A DNA stretch of 10,207 nucleotides from Acidobacterium sp. (GTDB lineage: Bacteria; Acidobacteriota; Terriglobia; Terriglobales; Acidobacteriaceae): contig PMAM01000200.1 in NCBI GenBank assembly GCA_003152595.1, forward strand, positions 1-10,207, in the 5' to 3' direction. The number at the start of each line of letters is the position of its first letter. The first letter of the stretch is position 1. The notes under the pieces were generated by a model, which was given only the letters and a program-made list of their open reading frames with translations, searched no databases and was not told where the DNA came from. Shown one piece after another: positions 5,494-10,207 of the stretch. The position numbers were made by a program, and so were the translations under genes.

Positions 5494-6516
5494 TTACGGA
5501 TGCTCCGCCAGCCATCTCTCGATCCGCTCAGCCTCCGCATCGCTCAGCCGGAACGTCGCCGCCGGCACCACGCCATCCACCTGATCCGGCCGTCGCGCCC
5601 CCACAATCGCCGCTGTGATCGCCGGATGCCGCAGCGTCCACGCAATCGCCACTACGCCCGCCTCCACTCCATGCTGCCTGCCAATCTCCTGAAGCAGCTC
5701 CACCAGCGCCAGATTCCTCTCCAGCTTCGGCGACTGGAAATTCGGGCTCCGCTTCCGCCAGTCATCCTCCGGCAGGTTCTTCACCCGCTCCGCCGTCATC
5801 TTCCCGGTCAGCAGTCCCGACACCATCGGCGAATAGTTGATCACGCCAATGTGATTCTCCAGGCAGAACGGCAGAATCTCCTTCTCGATATCCCTCCGCA
5901 GCAGCGAGTACGGCGGTTGCAGCGACGTGATCGGAGCAATCTTCTGCACGCGTTTCATCTGCGCCACGCTGAAGTTCGACACGCCAATGAACCGCACCTT
6001 GCCCTGTTCCCTCAGACGCGCCAGCGTCTCCCAACCCTCGTCCAGTTCATCATCAGGATTCGGCCAGTGAATCTGATACAGATCGATCGCATCCACGCCT
6101 AGCCGCCGCAGCGACCCCTCCAGCTCCTCCTGCAACGATGCGGCTTTCAAACTCCGATAGATCTTCCGATCCGCACCCCATCGCATCGAGCACTTCGTGA
6201 ACACCAGCGGCTTCGTCGCGCGCCCCTTCAGCGCCTTGCCCACCACCTCTTCCGAGTGCCCGAGCCCATACACCGCGGCCGTGTCGATCCAGTTGATGCC
6301 GCTGTCCAGAGCCCGCACAATCGCCGCAATCGACTCGCTCTCGTCCTGCGAGCCCCAGCCAAACTCCCAGTTGCCGCCGCCAATCGCCCACGCACCGTAA
6401 CCAATCGGTGTCAAATGCAGATCGGAATTCCCCAGCGTCTTCGTCGCAAACTTCGTAAAAGGCTTTGCAGCAGAGTTTGTTGGAGTAGAAGTTGTTGCAG
6501 AAGTAGTCGTCGCCAT
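5494..6516 (-). CDS. Aldo/keto reductase
   Basis: The 340-residue product is an NADPH-dependent aldo/keto reductase of the single TIM-barrel type, reducing aldehydes or ketones in the cytoplasm. The catalytic tetrad is complete: Asp78 (WIDTA), Tyr83 (AVYGLGHSE), Lys108 (VFTKCS) and His150 (YQIHWP). Other hallmarks are GYGAWAIGG (about 39-47), KVRFIGVSNF (173-182), INYSPMVSGLLTGK (226-239) and the cofactor-binding AIVGARRPDQV (303-313). The first 20 or so residues are low-complexity Thr/Ser/Ala. I chose ATG at 6516; the frame is open to TTG at 6546, but the ATG has AAAAAGG just upstream and the longer start adds nothing family-like. It is last in the four-gene unit, 42 bp after the aminopeptidase gene. 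The YSPMVSGLLTGK pattern matches the general-stress (YhdN/IolS-like) branch, so substrate is open. Confidence 0.93.
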   Translation of the reverse strand: MATTTSATTSTPTNSAAKPFTKFATKTLGNSDLHLTPIGYGAWAIGGGNWEFGWGSQDESESIAAIVRALDSGINWIDTAAVYGLGHSEEVVGKALKGRATKPLVFTKCSMRWGADRKIYRSLKAASLQEELEGSLRRLGVDAIDLYQIHWPNPDDELDEGWETLARLREQGKVRFIGVSNFSVAQMKRVQKIAPITSLQPPYSLLRRDIEKEILPFCLENHIGVINYSPMVSGLLTGKMTAERVKNLPEDDWRKRSPNFQSPKLERNLALVELLQEIGRQHGVEAGVVAIAWTLRHPAITAAIVGARRPDQVDGVVPAATFRLSDAEAERIERWLAEHP

Positions 6517-6558
6517 GGCCTTTTTGATGCGCCCCTCGCAGCGCAAGCTTCACAATCC

Positions 6559-7626
6559 CTACGCCTCAATCAGAAATTTGCCGTCGCGCATAATTTGTTC
6601 GTCTTCGATCCAGATATTGAATCGCAACCCCACCACGTCGATATGCGTCGAAGACCGCCACTCCGCGCCCGTGTGCTCCCCATACGGATTCCCAAACGCA
6701 ATATGAATCCCAGGAAACTTCTCGTCCTGCAGGATGTTCCCGATAACGCGCTCCACGCCGATGTTCGTCCCGATCGCAAACTCCCCCACACGATCCGAAT
6801 TCTCATCCGTATGCGTGTACGCCTCAAATTCCCTTTGCAGCTCCGCATTCTCCGACCTGCAGCTCACAATCCGATTCTTCTCGATCTCAATCGTCAGCGG
6901 GGTCCGCTCCAGCAGCCCAAACTGCGTGCACAGATAGTCGCCCACCACACCATCGACGACGAACACGCCATTCACCTCGCCCGGCGTCGTGAAGATCTCG
7001 CCTCCCGGCAGGTTCCCCCACTTATCCCGCGAAATTATCCCCGACGTCTTCAGCCACTTGTATTCGAGATTCATCTCCGCGCGAATATCCGTCCCCGCCG
7101 CCGTCGTCGCCCGAATCCAACGCGCCTTCCGCGCCTTCTCGATCACCTTCTGCGACAAGCGGTCCACGCGGTCGTAGTCCGCACGCATCCCCTCGCACAT
7201 GATCTGCGGCGTGATGTTCACCATGTGCGCGTGCCGCATGCGCCGCCGGTTCACAACTTCCGTCATCTGCATCCGCGACTTCAGCTCGTTGCGCCGCACC
7301 TGCACCGCGAAGAGGCTCACGTCCGACGTCTCCATATCGGCCAGCACCTCGCGCGGCATGTCCGCCAGCGGCCTCGCCGCCAGATCCTCAAGCACAAACG
7401 CATTCCACCGGCACCCAACCCGGACCAGTTCCTGCGCCAGCGACGCCGCAATCGGAGCCGTCTCAAGATCCGAGATCAGCGTCACCTTCTCCTCAGGCTG
7501 CACGCGCAGGCAGGTTCCAACCGCCGCCCGCGCCCCTGGCACAAACTCGAGCGGAAACGCCATCTCCAGCAGTCTCGCTCGCGCCCCCGACCCTGGCTCC
7601 AGAACCGACAAAGACTCACCACTCAT
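6559..7626 (-). CDS. M29 family metallo-aminopeptidase
   Basis: The 355-residue product fits peptidase family M29 (AmpS/AmpT-like), a cytoplasmic two-metal aminopeptidase that trims N-terminal residues from peptides. All five expected ligands appear in order: Glu210 in NLPGGEIFTTP, Glu282 in GEFAIGTN, His308 in HIAFGNPYG, and His328 and Asp330 in STHIDVV. Tyr315 lies where the family's catalytic tyrosine follows HxAxG. At 355 residues it is shorter than the roughly 410 of thermophilic AmpS, mostly in the N-terminal half. The M29 fold also includes the NicX dioxygenase, so peptidase activity is likely but not certain. The start ATG at 7626 has GAGG about 12 bp upstream, and that GAGG lies in one arm of a 6-bp hairpin (7639-7656). 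It follows the YbdK-type ligase gene by 63 bp in the same direction. Confidence 0.9.
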   Translation of the reverse strand: MSGESLSVLEPGSGARARLLEMAFPLEFVPGARAAVGTCLRVQPEEKVTLISDLETAPIAASLAQELVRVGCRWNAFVLEDLAARPLADMPREVLADMETSDVSLFAVQVRRNELKSRMQMTEVVNRRRMRHAHMVNITPQIMCEGMRADYDRVDRLSQKVIEKARKARWIRATTAAGTDIRAEMNLEYKWLKTSGIISRDKWGNLPGGEIFTTPGEVNGVFVVDGVVGDYLCTQFGLLERTPLTIEIEKNRIVSCRSENAELQREFEAYTHTDENSDRVGEFAIGTNIGVERVIGNILQDEKFPGIHIAFGNPYGEHTGAEWRSSTHIDVVGLRFNIWIEDEQIMRDGKFLIEA

Positions 7627-7689
7627 CTGGTCAGGCTACCTCAAATGCTCTTGAGGAAAACCGCACCAGACTGCGCGTCGCCCCACTCC

Positions 7690-8823
7690 TCACGCCACGC
7701 TCTGCTTTTCCGCCGGCCCGAACAGCCCCGCCTTCGTCTCCTCGGCCATGTAATCCACCACGGCCTTCAGATCGTTCGTCTCTTCGTACACCTTCAGCTG
7801 CCGATCCGCCCCCGTCCCCGTTTTCAAAATCGTGCGGATGTACTCGATCGCGTCGCGGCTCCCCAACTCTTCTACCTCCGGTTCGATCAGCGCCAGATAC
7901 TCCTCCATCAGCTCTCGCACCGGAACCTCTTCCTGCCGCCCGAAGTCGATCAGCTTTCCATCCAGCCCATACCGCACCGCGCGGAATTTGTTCTCCATCA
8001 GCAGCGCCCGCGCATACTGCCGAAAATCCTGATTGGCCGCGTGCAGCCGATACAGGCACGCCGCCGTCGCCTGGATCAGCGCCGCGATCGCCACCGTCTC
8101 CTCCGCGCGCAGCGGAATGTCGCACGCCCGCACCTCAATCGTGTTGAAGAAAGGATGCGGCCGAATATCCCACCAGATCTTCTTCGCGTTGTCGATGCAG
8201 TTCGTCTTCACCAGCAGCGCGACGTAATTCTCAAACTCCGAATAACTCGAGAACGCATCCGGAATCCCCGTCCGCGGAAAATTCTCGAACACTTTCGCCC
8301 GATACCCCTTGTATCCGGTGTTCAGCCCCAGCCAGAACGGCGAGTTGGTCGCCAGCGCCATGATGTGCGGCAGAAAATACCGCATCGAGTTCATGATCCG
8401 AATCGCCGCCTCGCGATCCTCCACACCCACGTGCACGTGCAGCCCGAAGATCAGGTTCGACCGCGCCACCAGCTGCAGATCCTTCACCACCTGGTGGTAC
8501 CGCGGGTCTGGATAAATCTCCTGCGTCCGCCAGTCCGCAAATGGATGCGTCGCGCCCGCCACCAGCACCAGGTCATGCTCGCGGGCGAGCTTGATCATCT
8601 CCCGCCGCAGCTGATACAGATCCTCGCGCGCCTCCTCGATCGTGCGGCAAACCCGCGTGCCCACCTCCACCACCGAGGTGTGCATCTCCGCCTTCACCCG
8701 CTCCTCCAGCCGCACCTTGCCCTGCGCCAGCATCTCGGTCGCAATGTGCGAACGCAGATCCCGCGTCACCGGATCGATGGTCTGATACTCCTCTTCAATG
8801 CCCAGGGTAAAGGAAGGCCGCAT
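7690..8823 (-). CDS. YbdK/GCS2-type carboxylate-amine ligase
   Basis: The 377-residue product is a carboxylate-amine ligase of the glutamate-cysteine ligase 2 family (COG2170, E. coli YbdK type, about 372 residues), a glutamine-synthetase-like fold that uses ATP to join a carboxylate, often the gamma-carboxylate of glutamate, to an amine. Visible motifs are TLGIEEEYQTIDP (6-18, metal-binding acidic cluster), ASN-type RSNLIFGLHVHVGV (121-134), NTIEVRACD (227-235) and NKFRAVRYGLDG (278-289). The chain is full length with no missing motif. E. coli YbdK itself is only a weak glutamate-cysteine ligase, so the true substrate pair is unknown. ATG at 8823 has a weak AGG 4 bp upstream, so translation may depend on the upstream gene. 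It lies 84 bp after the ATP-grasp gene and 63 bp before the aminopeptidase, suggesting one pathway. Confidence 0.93.
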   Translation of the reverse strand: MRPSFTLGIEEEYQTIDPVTRDLRSHIATEMLAQGKVRLEERVKAEMHTSVVEVGTRVCRTIEEAREDLYQLRREMIKLAREHDLVLVAGATHPFADWRTQEIYPDPRYHQVVKDLQLVARSNLIFGLHVHVGVEDREAAIRIMNSMRYFLPHIMALATNSPFWLGLNTGYKGYRAKVFENFPRTGIPDAFSSYSEFENYVALLVKTNCIDNAKKIWWDIRPHPFFNTIEVRACDIPLRAEETVAIAALIQATAACLYRLHAANQDFRQYARALLMENKFRAVRYGLDGKLIDFGRQEEVPVRELMEEYLALIEPEVEELGSRDAIEYIRTILKTGTGADRQLKVYEETNDLKAVVDYMAEETKAGLFGPAEKQSVA

Positions 8824-8870
8824 CGTGCCTGCCGTTATATGACGGAAGCATCCCGCGAATCAAGCGAATA

Positions 8871-8894
8871 TCTTCTCTGTGTCCTCTGTTGTGG
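8871..8894. repeat. CACAGAGGACACAGAG-like intergenic motif
   Basis: On the minus strand this reads CCACAACAGAGG followed by ACACAGAGAAGA, with internal direct repeats of ACAGAG. Variants of the form CCACAGAGGACACAGAG are scattered in intergenic DNA of many unrelated bacteria, with no agreed function; this is from memory. It fills the gap between the ATP-grasp and YbdK-type genes. Confidence 0.35.
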
Positions 8895-8907
8895 ACCTTT
8901 TGTTCCG

Positions 8908-9996
8908 CTACTCGATCGCCGAAACCGTCGCCTCCGGCTGCCCACCCTTCGCGCTCTTTACCGCCTTCTTCGCGGAGGCCTTCTTCGCCGCCGGCTTGCT
9001 CGCCACCGCCTTTCCCGCACTCTTCGCCGGCTTCGCCGTCGCTGCAGCCTTCGCCGTATCCGACGCCGCACCCAGATACGCGCTCCAGTGGAACTCCGGC
9101 ACCTTCGGCTTCGCCGCCTTCGCCTTCTTCACCGCCAGATCCGCCACCGCCTCCACGATCCACTCGAAGTTTTCTTTCCCCACCGAATGCAAATCCGCAT
9201 CCGGCGCCGGATTCATAAAGTCGATCGCGTACGGCACCCCATTCCCCACGGCAAACTCCACCGTATTCAGGTCATACCCCAGTGCCTGGCACAGCTTCAG
9301 CGCGTCCCGCTCCACCCGCCCCAGCAGCTTCTTCTCCGCCGGCTTCGGATCCTTCACGTACCGTTCCGCATGCGGCCGCCGCGGATCGTAAACCATAATC
9401 CGCACCTTCTCCTGCCCCACCACATAGCACCGGAAATACTCCGTAAAGTTCACCGCCCGCTGCAGCATCATGCACAAGTCGCGGCTCTGGTCGTACGCCT
9501 GGAAAAACTCCTCCCGCGAGTGCACGTGATAAACGTCTCGCCACCCCCCGCCATTCACCGGCTTCAAAAACGCCGGGAACCCCACATATGCAAACACCGC
9601 GTCCCAGTCCAGCGGATACTGCAAATTCCGCATCGACTTGTCCGTCGTCCCCGGCGGATAGTGCTTGTGCGGCAGGATCACCGTCGGCGGCGCCGCCACG
9701 CCCAGCTTCGCCGCCAGCGAATAGTCGAAAAACTTATCGTCCGCCGACCACCAGAATGGATTGTTGATCACCGTCGTCCCGTGCAGCACCGCGTGCTTCA
9801 AAAACGCCCGATAGAACGGAATATCGTGCGAGATCCGATCCACGATCACCGACCACGCCGGCGGCTTATCCAGACGAATCGCGCCAATCTCCACAAACTC
9901 CGCGCTGATTCCGTCGATATTCCTGCTGTTGATCTTCTCCACAAGCGCGCCGGGGAACGTATTTTCCATACCGAAAAGCACACCAATCTTTTTCAC
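8908..9996 (-). CDS. ATP-grasp ligase with Lys/Ala-rich C-terminal tail
   Basis: The 362-residue product looks like a RimK/glutathione-synthetase-like ATP-grasp ligase, activating a carboxylate as acyl phosphate and coupling it to an amine. The N-terminal third (1-95) is a pre-ATP-grasp domain (KKIGVLFGMENTFP; VIVDRISHDIPFYR). The ATP-grasp core shows AFLKPVNGGGWRDV (142-155: Lys145 and the Gly-rich loop), LMLQ-type MMLQRAV (176-182), then VEFAVGNGVPYAIDFMNPAPD (246-266) with Glu247, Asp259 and Asn262 in the metal-binding positions. From about 311 the chain turns into a Lys/Ala/Pro-rich tail resembling bacterial histone H1-like domains (16 Ala and 11 Lys in 42 residues). The start is GTG at 9996, with GAGAGG (10004-10009) 7 bp upstream; 10 bp periodic promoter boxes lie at 10076-10104. 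It is first in the four-gene unit. Acceptor and donor are unknown. Confidence 0.87.
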   Translation of the reverse strand: MKKIGVLFGMENTFPGALVEKINSRNIDGISAEFVEIGAIRLDKPPAWSVIVDRISHDIPFYRAFLKHAVLHGTTVINNPFWWSADDKFFDYSLAAKLGVAAPPTVILPHKHYPPGTTDKSMRNLQYPLDWDAVFAYVGFPAFLKPVNGGGWRDVYHVHSREEFFQAYDQSRDLCMMLQRAVNFTEYFRCYVVGQEKVRIMVYDPRRPHAERYVKDPKPAEKKLLGRVERDALKLCQALGYDLNTVEFAVGNGVPYAIDFMNPAPDADLHSVGKENFEWIVEAVADLAVKKAKAAKPKVPEFHWSAYLGAASDTAKAAATAKPAKSAGKAVASKPAAKKASAKKAVKSAKGGQPEATVSAIE

Positions 9997-10075
9997 GTTT
10001 CCGCCTCTCAGGTTGTAGTCGGGGGAAATGCGCGCCGGGCTCGCTCGACACGCGCCTGCACAGGAGTATGACTCA

Positions 10076-10104
10076 ACCTTAGCCGACCTTCACCCTCGTT
10101 GCAA
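10076..10104 (-). promoter_or_regulatory. Candidate sigma-70-type promoter of the four-gene unit
   Basis: Read on the minus strand, TTGCAA (10099-10104) is followed after exactly 17 bp by TAAGGT (10076-10081). The first matches TTGACA at 4 of 6 positions, the second TATAAT at its key T, A and final T. Initiation near 10069 would give a leader of about 70 nt before the GTG at 9996. No other good pair is seen in the 137-bp gap, and none upstream of the next three genes. Confidence 0.45.
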
Positions 10105-10133
10105 AAGAGTTAACCACACGACTCGAAACTCAC

Positions 10134-10207
10134 CTACCGCCGCTTCAGCGCTTCCAGCTCGTCCAGGGTCTTCGGCCAGTCCTGTTTCAGCAGCCGCGAC
10201 AATCCCC
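10134..10207 (-). CDS. C-terminal end of an unrecognised protein
   Basis: The last 23 residues of a minus-strand gene enter the window (GLSRLLKQDWPKTLDELEALKRR, split here as GLSRLLKQDWPK and TLDELEALKRR) and end at TAG (10134-10136). The segment is charged and helical and has no recognisable family motif. The gene runs in the same direction as the four-gene unit and stops 137 bp before it; the promoter candidate in that gap suggests it is a separate transcript. Confidence 0.5.
   Translation of the reverse strand, partial: GLSRLLKQDWPKTLDELEALKRR

Noticed and set aside
6256..10071. A 1271-codon open frame on the plus strand opposite the whole four-gene unit
   Set aside because: All four minus-strand genes happen to share one reading frame, and this frame lies codon-for-codon opposite them. 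It stays open because the GC-rich genes avoid TTA, CTA and TCA, the codons that would read as stops here. Its translation is Arg/His/Pro/Leu-rich with no domain, while the minus strand has clear families and complete active sites.
1..10207. CRISPR array, tRNA, rRNA, insertion sequence or phage genes
   Set aside because: The repeats are few, long or isolated and not regularly spaced. No cloverleaf, rRNA-like sequence, transposase or integrase was recognised in any frame.

Overview
This looks like a chromosomal segment of a GC-rich soil bacterium, most likely Acidobacteriota (Terriglobia/Acidobacteriaceae-like). The grounds are the high GC, Acidobacteriota-type families (DUF3300, DUF4136, a secreted GH5 enzyme, a short Cys/His-rich protein) and the repeat-laden intergenic DNA. 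This is an inference from composition and gene style; no marker gene is present. There are no rRNA or tRNA genes, CRISPR array, transposase or phage genes.

Layout. (1) 1-676: no credible gene; two degenerate copies of a roughly 300-bp direct repeat. (2) 677-1939, minus strand: a secreted glycoside hydrolase family 5 enzyme whose last codons lie inside a second, shorter repeat. (3) 1940-2604: gene-poor, with a fragment of the first repeat. (4) 2605-4094, minus strand: a probable two-gene envelope unit, DUF3300 then DUF4136, with a 10-bp hairpin between them. (5) 4095-4899: a regulatory-looking region between divergent genes, holding helically phased TTAC repeats, a 14-bp perfect palindrome, a repeat copy, an inverted repeat over a possible promoter, and an intrinsic terminator placed just ahead of the next gene. 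(6) 4900-5358, plus strand: a 152-residue protein with an N-terminal Cys/His cluster. (7) 5494-9996, minus strand: four genes in one direction, read in the order ATP-grasp ligase, YbdK/GCS2-type carboxylate-amine ligase, M29 metallo-aminopeptidase, aldo/keto reductase. A good promoter candidate precedes the first of them. (8) 10134-10207: the C-terminal end of another minus-strand gene.

How the genes may work together. The four-gene set pairs two ATP-dependent amide-bond-forming enzymes of different folds with a peptidase and a redox enzyme. That is the composition expected of a pathway that makes and turns over a small peptide-like or gamma-glutamyl metabolite; the product cannot be read from the sequence. 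The ATP-grasp protein also carries a Lys/Ala-rich tail like that of histone H1. The other point of most interest is the terminator-like hairpin in the leader of the Cys/His protein gene, which suggests control by transcription attenuation.
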